64,000 bases of DNA from Bradyrhizobium vignae (GTDB taxonomy: Bacteria; Pseudomonadota; Alphaproteobacteria; Rhizobiales; Xanthobacteraceae): positions 1-64,000 of the forward strand of contig NZ_RDQF01000037.1 of the NCBI RefSeq assembly GCF_004114425.1. The letters are read 5' to 3'. The notes beneath the pieces are model-generated. The model ran no database searches. It was not told the DNA's origin and was given only the letters and a program-made list of their open reading frames with translations. The translations under genes and the position numbers were made by a program. How positions within the stretch are numbered: the first letter of the stretch is position 1; each line of letters begins with the position of its first letter. This document shows, piece by piece, positions 1 to 9,375 of the stretch.

Positions 1-182
1 TTGACTCGATCTGCGCGCGCCATCCTACGTGCTCCACGGTCGGGACGAAGAGCTGGCCTGCAATCGAACAAAGAGCTGAACAAACCGCCTTGACACACCA
101 AATCCCCATGTGAGCAATCCAGAATCTCTCCGTGGCGGCAGTCTGGGTTGCTTCGCTGCGCTCGCAATGACGGAGGGCGTGG
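1..182. other. left edge, no gene called
   Basis: The first ~110 bases have no reading frame that can be assigned. Short open stretches on the plus strand end at about positions 76, 93 and 117, and one could be the tail of a gene lying to the left, but nothing is recognisable. The rest is a palindromic repeat (listed separately). Confidence 0.4.
113..173. repeat. palindromic repeat, family B (partial)
   Basis: Arms AGCAATCCAGA and TCTGGGTTGCT face each other, followed by GCTGCGCTCGCAATGACG. This is the right part of the family B element seen complete near 12.9, 32.6, 35.1 and 41.0 kb. It lies just downstream of the amine oxidase stop codon. Confidence 0.7.
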
Positions 183-1430
183 CTACGGCTTGCCCAAAGC
201 CGCGAGCACTTCCTTCGCCGCTCGCTCCCCACTATCCCGCGCCCCATGCGCCGTCGTGAAAAAGGTCGGCGACGTTGCCTCGCCCGCGAAGAACAGGCGG
301 CCAGCTACCGGCGCGGCCAGCACGGCACGGTCGCCGGCATGCCCGGGAAGCGCATGCGAGTAGGACCCCCGCGCAAAAGGATCGCGCGCCCAGCGCGACT
401 CGCAGAGCGGCTTCAGCTTGTGCCTGACATCATTGCCGAGAAAACCCGCGATCTCATCGATGCTGTGCGCGGCAATGGCGCCGTCGCCGGCGGCTTCCAG
501 CTCGCGGGCAAAGCTGCCGCCGAAGAAGCCTTCGATGCAGGGCTGGCCAAACGGGCGGATGTGATAGGTGCCCATCTCGGTGCGCATGGTGGCGCCGCGT
601 AAGTTGCCCTCCTTCGGAAAGGCCTCGGCGTCCTCGAGCGCCAGCGTCACCTTGTCGTCGACGCCGAGCGGCAGGCCGGAGGCGGCGTCGACCTTGGCGG
701 GGAGCGGCGGCGAGAAGCGGATCACCTCAAGGGCGATCAGATCCGTTGGCACGGTGACGATCACCTTGTCCGCCGTCAGCGTGCCCCGCGATGTCTCGAT
801 GCGGATGCGCTTGTCGGAATGGTCGATCAATGTGACGTTACAGTTCAGCTCCACTGGGCAGGAAGCGCCATAGGCTGCAACCAGCGCGCCATAGCCGCGG
901 CGGACGCGCCAATTGACGTTCGTGTCCTCATAAGCGTCCCAGTCCAGCGTGGACATGTCCTTCAGCTCGCAGCCGTTGATATAGGTCGAGATCGCGTCGA
1001 TCATCGGATTCCAGCGATTGCCTGGCTCAAGGCTCACGCTCGCAGGCTCGTCCTGGCCCTTCTGCGCCGCTTCCCACAGACGCTCATAAAACGCGTCCAT
1101 CGCACGCATGAAATCGTCGCGCTCGCTTTGCGGAAAGGCATTGCCATAGGCGCGCTCGCGCCAGGGCGGCAGATCCTTGTTGACCTCGAAACCGAGTTGC
1201 CGTGCGATCGGCACGAAGGAGTTCTTGTCCGCCGAATGCAGCCAGCCGCAGCCGACGTCGAACGTCACCTCAGGCGAGGCCTGCACGGTCCAGGCCCGGC
1301 CGCCGAGCCTGTTACGCGCCTCCAGCACGATGACTGAGAGGCCGGAGCCCGCCAGCGCATGCGCCGCGCCGAGACCTGCGGCACCGGCGCCGATGATCGC
1401 GACGTCGACGGAGGAGGGGAGGGAGGTCAT
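183..1430 (-). CDS. flavin monoamine oxidase family protein
   Basis: FAD-dependent amine oxidase of 415 residues, expected to oxidise an amine to an imine with release of peroxide; the substrate cannot be read from sequence. The N-terminus has the dinucleotide-binding fold with GAGAAG at residues 14-19, followed about 20 residues on by an acidic strand end and the RLGGRAWT motif usual in this family. The C-terminus has the second FAD contact region (FFAGEATSP, about 380-390). No signal peptide is seen, so it is probably cytoplasmic. Its start lies only 9 bases from a 106-base family A repeat, leaving little unique sequence for a promoter. It could also be annotated as a generic NAD(P)/FAD oxidoreductase. 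Confidence 0.85.
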   Translation of the reverse strand: MTSLPSSVDVAIIGAGAAGLGAAHALAGSGLSVIVLEARNRLGGRAWTVQASPEVTFDVGCGWLHSADKNSFVPIARQLGFEVNKDLPPWRERAYGNAFPQSERDDFMRAMDAFYERLWEAAQKGQDEPASVSLEPGNRWNPMIDAISTYINGCELKDMSTLDWDAYEDTNVNWRVRRGYGALVAAYGASCPVELNCNVTLIDHSDKRIRIETSRGTLTADKVIVTVPTDLIALEVIRFSPPLPAKVDAASGLPLGVDDKVTLALEDAEAFPKEGNLRGATMRTEMGTYHIRPFGQPCIEGFFGGSFARELEAAGDGAIAAHSIDEIAGFLGNDVRHKLKPLCESRWARDPFARGSYSHALPGHAGDRAVLAAPVAGRLFFAGEATSPTFFTTAHGARDSGERAAKEVLAALGKP

Positions 1431-1439
1431 GGCCGGGCT

Positions 1440-1545
1440 CTAAAGCGCGATGAGATTTGGATGAATCGTCATCGCGCTTTAGCTTGTTGTTTACGCATGA
1501 TCTTTCCGGAAAACCGCTTCGCACTTTTCCGGATCATGCTTTAGC
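1440..1545 (-). repeat. 106-base double-hairpin repeat, family A, copy 1
   Basis: This stretch is the reverse complement of 48452-48557 with only two mismatches that I can find. It folds as two hairpins: one with arms GCGCGATGA/TCATCGCGC and one with arms GCATGATC/GATCATGC plus an inner GGAAAA/TTTTCC. Both ends carry CTAAAGC/GCTTTAG. It sits directly upstream of the amine oxidase start. Confidence 0.9.
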
Positions 1546-1582
1546 ACGTCTCTGATACGCGCTGAAGCCGCAACGCGCACAG

Positions 1583-1687
1583 CTGTCATCACCCGCGCAG
1601 GCGGGTGATCCAGTATTCCAGAGACGATCGTTATAGAGCCGAGATGCCGCGGCGTACTGGATTCCCCGCCTTCGCGGGGAATGACAG
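1583..1687. repeat. palindromic repeat, family C
   Basis: It opens with CTGTCAT and closes with ATGACAG. Each arm has its own small hairpin (ACCCGCGCAGGCGGGT on the left, CCCCGCCTTCGCGGGG on the right), and the centre has the near-symmetrical CAGTATTCCAGAG / CGCGGCGTACTGGA. Similar copies are at 9.2, 11.7, 55.8 and 61.4 kb. It lies just past the typA stop codon and may fold in its transcript. Confidence 0.85.
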
Positions 1688-1705
1688 TGAACGAGAGTGG
1701 GAGCC

Positions 1706-3532
<1,827 letters not shown>

Positions 3533-3642
3533 GAGTGAGCTTCTTTGCGGTCGAACAATGGGTTAAGCGCGATCTCGCCGGTCGGACCGGGACCTCTTCT
3601 CGAAACAACGCTGGAAGACTGGAAACAGGGCGCTTTGCGCCC

Positions 3643-3673
3643 AAAAAGGAAGCCCGGCCATATCAGACCGGGC
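3643..3673 (-). terminator. possible second terminator or leader hairpin before typA
   Basis: On the minus strand GCCCGG-N10-CCGGGC is followed after four bases by TTTTT. It lies about 110 bases upstream of the typA start and downstream of another terminator-like hairpin. It may be a back-up terminator for the Crp/Fnr gene or part of a typA leader. Confidence 0.4.
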
Positions 3674-3700
3674 GCCCTACGCGTTGCGGCGCAATATATG

Positions 3701-3737
3701 CAAAAACGGCCAAAAAACAATGTGTTCTTTGGCCGTT
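3701..3737 (-). terminator. rho-independent terminator of the Crp/Fnr gene
   Basis: A ten-base stem AACGGCCAAA/TTTGGCCGTT on the minus strand runs into a T tract (TTTTTG). It lies about 110 bases past the stop codon of the Crp/Fnr regulator. Confidence 0.55.
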
Positions 3738-3848
3738 GGTTGACTGAATTTTGTCCGGGAATTTCCGGAGCTTAGGGCTGGGTTCCGGGATGGGCGGGGC
3801 GTGCCGCAGGTGAAGTCGTCGAGGCCCGCGATAGCAGCCGAGCCGCCT

Positions 3849-4613
3849 CTACACCGCCTTCCGCACCTCGGTCGGATACACCCCGCTCAGCACCTCCTCG
3901 AAATGCGCCTTCACGGCGTCATTGCACAGGCAGGCGCGCTGGCGCAGGCCGTCGCGGTTGCGAACCAGGATCGAACCGCGCCGCGTGTCGAGCACGCCTT
4001 CGGCTCTGAACGACTGGAGCACGCGGCTGGCATAGCTGCGGCCAACCCCGAGCAGGGTCGCGAGCTGTTCATGCGTGAGCGGCACGCTGGTGTCGTTGCC
4101 GGTCCGCTCCATCGCGGCCAGAATCCATTTGGCGGTGCGCTGCTCGATCGAGTGGATCGCGTTGCAGGCGGTGGACTGGAAGATCTGGGCCAGCATGCAG
4201 TCGGCGTAGCGAACAAAAATGTTGCGCAGGGACGACGAGCGCAGCTTGGCTGCTTCGAGCTTGGCCACGTGAATGCGCGCAAACGGCCCTCCGAATTTCA
4301 CGCAGATCCGGGTATAGGCCGGTAGAAATCCCTCGCTGACGATGCCGCCCACCGCGCCTTCGCGGCCGACCAGAATGGTTTCGACGTCGCGGCCATCCTC
4401 GTTGGGGACAAGGAAAGTCGCGAGTGACGGTCCGCAGGGGAAGTGGACGACCTGTACGTCATCGCCGGGATTGTAAAGCAATTGGCCTGCTGCGGAGTCT
4501 TCGACGGTCACGTGCGGTGCAAGGAGTGCGTAGTCTGCCTGGTTCAAACGCCGCAGCAGATTGTTGGCCGGCCGGCTCTCGACCTCGGTAACCTTGCCGA
4601 CACGCGTATCCAT
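3849..4613 (-). CDS. Crp/Fnr family transcriptional regulator
   Basis: 254-residue regulator with an N-terminal cyclic-nucleotide-binding-like beta-roll and a C-terminal winged helix-turn-helix (HEQLATLLGVGRSYASRVL, near residues 187-205). The N-terminal cysteine cluster of FNR and the usual FixK features are not evident, so an oxygen-sensing role is not supported; the effector is unknown. I chose the ATG at 4613 because GGAGG lies about ten bases upstream; an in-frame ATG 57 bases further out would put that Shine-Dalgarno inside the gene. A sequence matching a sigma-EcfG promoter (4686-4711) lies about 70 bases upstream, which suggests control by the general stress response. A response-regulator gene is transcribed divergently. 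Confidence 0.88.
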   Translation of the reverse strand: MDTRVGKVTEVESRPANNLLRRLNQADYALLAPHVTVEDSAAGQLLYNPGDDVQVVHFPCGPSLATFLVPNEDGRDVETILVGREGAVGGIVSEGFLPAYTRICVKFGGPFARIHVAKLEAAKLRSSSLRNIFVRYADCMLAQIFQSTACNAIHSIEQRTAKWILAAMERTGNDTSVPLTHEQLATLLGVGRSYASRVLQSFRAEGVLDTRRGSILVRNRDGLRQRACLCNDAVKAHFEEVLSGVYPTEVRKAV

Positions 4614-4685
4614 TTTGAACTCCCCTCCTTCCTCCCACTTACCGAGTCCCATCCACTCCTGTGTGTACAAGTGGACAGACTAAAG

Positions 4686-4711
4686 AACGATGATGTGGTG
4701 AGTTTCGTTCC
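4686..4711 (-). promoter_or_regulatory. candidate sigma-EcfG (general stress) promoter
   Basis: On the minus strand the sequence reads GGAAC, 17 bases, CGTT, the -35/-10 pattern known for EcfG promoters of alphaproteobacteria (GGAAC-N16/17-CGTT). It is about 70 bases upstream of the Crp/Fnr start. A second GGAAC on the opposite strand (4713-4717) forms a palindrome with the -35 box, but no CGTT follows it at the right distance. Confidence 0.65.
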
Positions 4712-4781
4712 GGGAACCCTCTGATGCGCTGGGCGCAGGCATCGTGTCGCGGCAGTCCTGATCGATAACTCCAACCAAGAT

Positions 4782-5171
4782 GTGATCATGGCACCCGCAC
4801 CGTCCAATGGCTCAGGCTGGCCGGCCGATGTTCTGATCGTCGAGGACGACCCGATCATCGCGCTCGACTTCGAGGACCGTCTGCTCGGATTCGGTGTGAC
4901 CGGTGTGCGGACCGTCGGTTCGGTGACACAGGCACTGGACGCCATCGCGAAGCGTACGCCGGATTTCGCGCTGCTCGACGTCGAGCTGATCCGCGAGACG
5001 AGCTTTGTGATCGCCGAGCGGCTGATCGCGCTGAAGGTTCCGTTCGTTTTCGTCACCGGCTACGGGGCCGAGGCGCGCATTCCACCGGAATTGGCAGGCC
5101 GGCCGCGGCTGCAGAAGCCGTGTTCGAGCGACGCGCTGGAAGCGGCCCTCCAGGCGCGCGCCGCCAATTAG
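4782..5171 (+). CDS. single-domain response regulator
   Basis: 129-residue protein that is one receiver domain with no output domain. The acidic pocket is E21-D22-D23, the phosphoacceptor aspartate D66 (ALLDVEL), the conserved threonine T92 (FVTGYG) and the lysine K112 (QKPCSS). Proteins like this usually act by phosphotransfer or protein-protein contact. The listed start is GTG; an ATG two codons in (4788) is equally likely. It is divergent from the Crp/Fnr gene, and no kinase gene adjoins it. The phosphatase gene on the opposite strand ends only 3 bases beyond its stop. Confidence 0.85.
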   Translation: MIMAPAPSNGSGWPADVLIVEDDPIIALDFEDRLLGFGVTGVRTVGSVTQALDAIAKRTPDFALLDVELIRETSFVIAERLIALKVPFVFVTGYGAEARIPPELAGRPRLQKPCSSDALEAALQARAAN

Positions 5172-5174
5172 CGA

Positions 5175-6716
5175 TCAGCTCTGCTTCGGATCCAGCGTGG
5201 TCGACCACAGTGCGACGTCGGCGCGGTCGCGCAAGGTCACCGTCATCTGGCCGGAGGCGCCGTCGATCTTGACGTGGCCGAAAAACTGCATGCCGGCTGA
5301 CGGCGGCAGGTTCTGACTGTCCTTGCCCGGCGCCTTGACGAAGCGGACCTCGGGTCCAAAGGTGTTGTCGAGCGCGTTCGGACCGAAAGTGCCGGCATGT
5401 AGTGGGCCCGAGACGAATTCCCAGAACGGCTCGAACTCCTGGAATTGCGCCTTGTTCGGATCGTAATAATGCGCTGCAGCGTAATGCACGTCCGCCGTCA
5501 GCCACACCGTGTTGTTGACCGGCGCCATCTTGATGAAGCGCAGGATGTCGGCGATCTCGAACTCGCGGCCACGCACCGGGCCGTCGCCCTGCGCAACGGC
5601 TTCGGAGCCGCCCTTCGGCGTGTCCGAGACGACAAGGCTGATCGGCATGTCTGACGCGATCACCTTCCATGTCGCGCGCGAATTCAGAAGACCGCGCTTG
5701 AGCCAGGCGATCTGGTCGGGGCCGAGGAAATAGCTCGCCGGGCCATAGTCGGTTTCGAGATTGGCGCCGTTCGGGCCGCGATAGCTGCGCTCGTCGAGCA
5801 CGAACACGTCGAGATGCGGGCCATAGGAGATCTGGCGATAGACGCGGCCGGGCTCGATGATGCTCTCGCGCATCGGGTACATCTCGTGGAAGGCGCGACC
5901 CGCGCGGGCCGCGAGCAGCGAGATGTCGCGCACCTTGTAGGCGGCCGGCAAGTCTTTCGACAGCGACCAGTTGTTGGTGACTTCGTGGTCGTCCCACTGC
6001 ACGAAGATCGGCACCTCGGCATTGAAGGCACGGAGATTGTCGTCGGTGAGGTTGTATTTGTGCGCGGCGCGAAACTCGTCCAGCGTCTCGGCGACCTTGG
6101 CCTTCTCCGGAATCGTGACGTTCTTCCAGATCTTGCCATCGGCGAGCTTCACCTCGGATTGGATAGGACCATCGGCATAGATGGTGTCGCCGGAATGCAG
6201 GAAGAAATCCGGCCGGTGCTTGCGCATCGCCGAGAAGGTGAACATGCCGCCGTCCTCGGGGTTGATGCCCCAGCCCTGGCCTGCGACGTCGCCGCCCCAG
6301 ACGAAGCTGACGTCGCGGCGGTCGGCCGGCGCGGTGCGGAAGCGGCCGACCACCGGCTCGCCCTCGACCGCGCTGTGCGAGAGATCGCGGAAGCGGATGC
6401 GGTAGAAAATGTCCTGGCCGGCCGGAAGACGTTCAACCAGCATCTTCGCGGTGAAGTCGCTCTCGGGCAGCGCCGCGATCGGCGGCAGCGCACGGGCATC
6501 CTTGAAGGATTCGGTCGTTGCCACCTCGACCAGCATCTGTGCGGGCCGGTCGGTACGCGCCCACACCACGCCGCTGTCGACGGTGACGTCGCCCGATTGC
6601 ACGCCGTGCGTGACGGCCGGCCGGTCGGCTGCGCGCGAGAGATACGGCATCGCGATCGTGCCGAGTGCACCGGCGCTGGTGGCGAGGAAACGGCGGCGGG
6701 AGAATTTGATGTTCAT
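5175..6716 (-). CDS. phoD: PhoD-like alkaline phosphatase, Tat-exported
   Basis: 513-residue phosphodiesterase/monoesterase of the PhoD family, probably releasing phosphate from organic esters in the periplasm. The N-terminus has a twin-arginine signal (SRRRFLATSAGA, residues 6-17, then a hydrophobic stretch and a likely AXA-type cleavage near SRAAD). PhoD hallmarks are present: a fibronectin-like N-terminal domain (THGVQSGDVT...), HSGDTIYADGP, QWDDHEVTNNW and the C-terminal TADVHYAAA. These carry the metal-binding Asp/His residues. No Pho box is obvious upstream. The family match is strong; the gene symbol is by family. Confidence 0.9.
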   Translation of the reverse strand: MNIKFSRRRFLATSAGALGTIAMPYLSRAADRPAVTHGVQSGDVTVDSGVVWARTDRPAQMLVEVATTESFKDARALPPIAALPESDFTAKMLVERLPAGQDIFYRIRFRDLSHSAVEGEPVVGRFRTAPADRRDVSFVWGGDVAGQGWGINPEDGGMFTFSAMRKHRPDFFLHSGDTIYADGPIQSEVKLADGKIWKNVTIPEKAKVAETLDEFRAAHKYNLTDDNLRAFNAEVPIFVQWDDHEVTNNWSLSKDLPAAYKVRDISLLAARAGRAFHEMYPMRESIIEPGRVYRQISYGPHLDVFVLDERSYRGPNGANLETDYGPASYFLGPDQIAWLKRGLLNSRATWKVIASDMPISLVVSDTPKGGSEAVAQGDGPVRGREFEIADILRFIKMAPVNNTVWLTADVHYAAAHYYDPNKAQFQEFEPFWEFVSGPLHAGTFGPNALDNTFGPEVRFVKAPGKDSQNLPPSAGMQFFGHVKIDGASGQMTVTLRDRADVALWSTTLDPKQS

Positions 6717-6817
6717 GGGACGGCCCCGATATCGCGTGCGACGGCCGCCAGGCGGCAGCCGGTGAAGTCAGACGCTATATTGAGACAATGTGACGCAGCG
6801 ATAACGCGCGCAAGCCT

Positions 6818-8263
6818 TTACGCGTTGCCGGCGGCGCGGAATTGCGCGCTCGCGCGTTGCAGGTTCTGCGGCAGGCTCATCAGCACTGCCTTGCGGTCGG
6901 CGACCGCGGCGTGGAACTGGTCGAGCGCGATGTTGAAGGCGGTGAGCGCCCCTTCCTCGATCGCGCCGTGATCGTAGCAGCGCAGCGTGTCGCGCAGGAT
7001 GTCGTCAGCCTCGGTCTGCATCTGGTCGAGCTCTTCGGTCGTCTCGCACTTGCGCGCCGCCGAGATCATGTCGAGGAGTCGTTCGCGCTGATGATTGTTG
7101 CTGTTGCGCTCGTCCTTCTTCAGATAGCCGGCAAACCAGGCGCCGATCGAGCCCATGGCGGAAAGCGCCATCAGGCCCCACCAGATGTAATCGCTGTATT
7201 TGTCGAGGAAGGTCTTTTCCTCGCCGTCGACGAAGGCAGCCGCACCCGGATGCACCGGGATCACGGCATCCTTGTCGGTATCGGGCGTTTCGATCTTCGC
7301 CGCGAGCGGGAATTCCGTCACCAGTTGCTGACGCACGGCGAAGAGCTGGCGCGTGAACGCCGCAATGGTGGTTTCGGACACAGCCTTGCGCGCCACGATG
7401 TGGTGCGAAAAGCTGATGGTCTTGACCTCGTCCTCCGGGCGGGCGGGCGAGCCGCCATAGGTGCCGGCAGGAATCTCGGACGCTTCGTAGACCGGATGGT
7501 TTTGTGCGATCGCGTCCGCCGAATCGATCGCGAGGAAGGTGGGCGCACCGAAATCCTTGATGGAGGCGGAGATCGCATCCGCCGTGATCTTGCTGTTGAC
7601 GGGGCCGGCCGCGAGATAGACGTCGGCCTTCTGCGCCTTGATCGCCTCGGCAACCTCGTTCGCAGGAAATTGCACGATCTCGACCTTGGCGGGATCGACA
7701 CCGTATTGCTGGAGGATCACCTTGAGCAGGTTGACATTGGCCTGGGTGCGGCCGACCACGCCGACGCGATGGCCAGCGAGCTGCGCGATCTTGGTGATTT
7801 TCGGGCCTCGCTTCTTGCCTTTGCCCGGAACGGACCAAAGCACCACGACGTTCTTGCGCAGGGTCGCGACCGCCTGTGCGTTCTTCGGCACGTCGAGGTC
7901 GCCGCGCAGGATGGCGAGATCGACCTTTCCTTCCGCGAGCGCATTGGCGCTGGCCGTGGCGCCGTCGGTCTGGATCGGGCGTAGCCGCACCTGGCCCCTG
8001 CTCTGCGTGAAGGCCTGCGTCAGCGTCTGCACGACCTTGACGTCGTCGCTGTTCGCGGGCCCGACCGCGATCTTGAGCGTCACGGGGCGCATCGCGAAGT
8101 AATATCCGCCGACGAGTGCGCCGATGATCGCCAGCACGAATGCCAGAGACACGAGTGCCGTCTTCCGCGCCGCGGATCGCGGCGAAGGCGGAGGGGGCGT
8201 TTCGGCCAGGTCCAATCCCCCGGTCATCGATCTCCCAAACAGGCTCTTCAGGCTCAGTTTCAT
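6818..8263 (-). CDS. TAXI family solute-binding protein with C-terminal membrane extension
   Basis: 481 residues. A membrane segment near residues 35-57 anchors a periplasmic domain of the TRAP-associated extracytoplasmic immunogenic (TAXI) type (KIAVGPANSDD, DLAILRGD, HRVGVVGR are typical strands). A second membrane segment near 355-375 is followed by a roughly 100-residue, charged, probably helical cytoplasmic tail. This layout is longer than a plain secreted TAXI binding protein (~320 residues) and suggests a bound sensor or adaptor. No TRAP permease gene lies nearby, so transport function is only inferred. A second TAXI gene lies 1.1 kb away. Confidence 0.8.
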   Translation of the reverse strand: MKLSLKSLFGRSMTGGLDLAETPPPPSPRSAARKTALVSLAFVLAIIGALVGGYYFAMRPVTLKIAVGPANSDDVKVVQTLTQAFTQSRGQVRLRPIQTDGATASANALAEGKVDLAILRGDLDVPKNAQAVATLRKNVVVLWSVPGKGKKRGPKITKIAQLAGHRVGVVGRTQANVNLLKVILQQYGVDPAKVEIVQFPANEVAEAIKAQKADVYLAAGPVNSKITADAISASIKDFGAPTFLAIDSADAIAQNHPVYEASEIPAGTYGGSPARPEDEVKTISFSHHIVARKAVSETTIAAFTRQLFAVRQQLVTEFPLAAKIETPDTDKDAVIPVHPGAAAFVDGEEKTFLDKYSDYIWWGLMALSAMGSIGAWFAGYLKKDERNSNNHQRERLLDMISAARKCETTEELDQMQTEADDILRDTLRCYDHGAIEEGALTAFNIALDQFHAAVADRKAVLMSLPQNLQRASAQFRAAGNA

Positions 8264-8414
8264 CTTGGCCGGCGGTTTACGCCCGCAAGTGTAGCAAATT
8301 TCTTGTCCGGCGGGGTTACATCTCCGTCATGGTTAGCGGATGCAGGAAATCCGCTATGAACCCGTGCGCCGGCGCGGTGTTAGAGTAAAGTTCCCCTAAA
8401 GGACGGAGACGACC

Positions 8415-8705
8415 ATGGCAGAACGGCTCTCGGCGGAGACGCGCAAGCAGGCGCTGGGCGGATTACCGGGCTGGACTGAAGTCCAAGGCCGCGACGCCAT
8501 CGGGAAAACCTTTGTCTTCAAGGATTTCAACGAGGCGTTCGGCTTCATGACCCGGGCCGCGCTGGCAGCCGAGAAGCTGGATCACCACCCCGAATGGCGC
8601 AACGTCTACAAGACGGTGGAGGTGGTGCTGTCGACCCACGACGCCGGCGGCGTCACCGCGCTCGACATCGCCCTGGCCAAGGCGATGAACGCCATCGCCG
8701 GCTGA
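8415..8705 (+). CDS. phhB: 4a-hydroxytetrahydrobiopterin dehydratase (pterin-4a-carbinolamine dehydratase)
   Basis: 96-residue protein, the normal size for this family. It recycles the pterin cofactor of aromatic amino acid hydroxylases; in bacteria lacking the hydroxylase it may act in molybdopterin-related chemistry. The signature EKLDHHPEWRNVYKTVEV, with the catalytic His-His-Pro, spans about residues 56-73, followed by LSTHDAGGVT. The start ATG is preceded by GGACGGAGACGACC. No phenylalanine hydroxylase gene is in view. The next gene begins about 100 bases downstream on the same strand. Confidence 0.93.
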   Translation: MAERLSAETRKQALGGLPGWTEVQGRDAIGKTFVFKDFNEAFGFMTRAALAAEKLDHHPEWRNVYKTVEVVLSTHDAGGVTALDIALAKAMNAIAG

Positions 8706-8804
8706 CACCAAGCTGACGCCTTGCAGGGACCGGCCGCATCCCCATCTTGTGATCGCCGGGATCGGGCGATCCGCCACCTCCGGCAGAACGGGGAGCATTT
8801 GAGC

Positions 8805-9185
8805 ATGGCTGCCGAGCACAGCGTCGGCTTCGAGCCGGCCGATCGGCTCGCGGAAGATCGCGAGAGCGTGCGCCGCCGCTTCTGGCGCAAGCTGAAGCGC
8901 GTCGCCGCGCAGCTGCCGTTCGCGGAAGATTTGCTTGCCGCCTATTACTGCGCGTTCGACCGGCAGACGCCGCGCCACGTTCAAGCCTCGCTGCTGGGTG
9001 CGATCGCCTATTTCATCCTGCCGTTCGACTTCGTCGCGGACGTGATGCCGGTCCTCGGCTTCGCCGATGACGCCGCCGTGCTCGCCACCGCCATCCGCAT
9101 GGTTGCCGGCCACATCACGACCGAGCACCGCGAGGCCGCCCGCGCCGCGCTGAAGCGCGGGGTGGAGGAGGAGGCGACGGACTAG
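8805..9185 (+). CDS. YkvA family protein (DUF1232)
   Basis: 126-residue protein with the YkvA/DUF1232 core (IAYFILPFDFVADVMPVLGFADDAAVL), a hydrophobic hairpin motif of unknown function. The N-terminal 50 residues are charged. I chose the ATG at 8805, preceded by GGGGAGCATTTGAGC; an upstream TTG at 8721 is open but has no visible Shine-Dalgarno. It probably follows the pterin dehydratase in one transcript, but a functional link is not evident. Confidence 0.82.
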   Translation: MAAEHSVGFEPADRLAEDRESVRRRFWRKLKRVAAQLPFAEDLLAAYYCAFDRQTPRHVQASLLGAIAYFILPFDFVADVMPVLGFADDAAVLATAIRMVAGHITTEHREAARAALKRGVEEEATD

Positions 9186-9220
9186 CCGTTGTTGACGGCA
9201 AGTCGTGGCGACACCTGCTG

Positions 9221-9327
9221 CTGTCATTCCCCGCTAAGGCGGGGAATGCAGTACGCCGCGGCCTCTCGATTCAGTCGTTGCCGTCACGGAATACTGGATC
9301 GCCCGGTTCAAGACCGGGCGATGACAG
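9221..9327. repeat. palindromic repeat, family C
   Basis: It begins CTGTCATTCCCCGC and ends CCGGGCGATGACAG, with CAGTACGCCGCGGC and GGAATACTGGATCG in the middle. It lies between two genes that converge on it (YkvA plus, TAXI minus) and may fold at the end of both transcripts. Confidence 0.88.
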
Positions 9328-9375
9328 CGAGTGTGTGGATGTCGCTCGCGACATCGTTGGTCGCAACGGCAACAG

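Larger units (their letters stand above)
3533..3848. other. typA leader and Crp/Fnr trailer
   Basis: This non-coding stretch separates the Crp/Fnr gene from typA, both on the minus strand. It contains two hairpins followed by T tracts on the minus strand (listed separately). The remainder should hold the typA promoter, but no clear -35/-10 pair is visible. Confidence 0.5.

Noticed and set aside
4712..4740. EcfG promoter for the response-regulator gene on the plus strand
   Set aside because: GGAAC is present at 4713 but CGTT is missing at 16 or 17 bases; only the minus-strand motif is complete.
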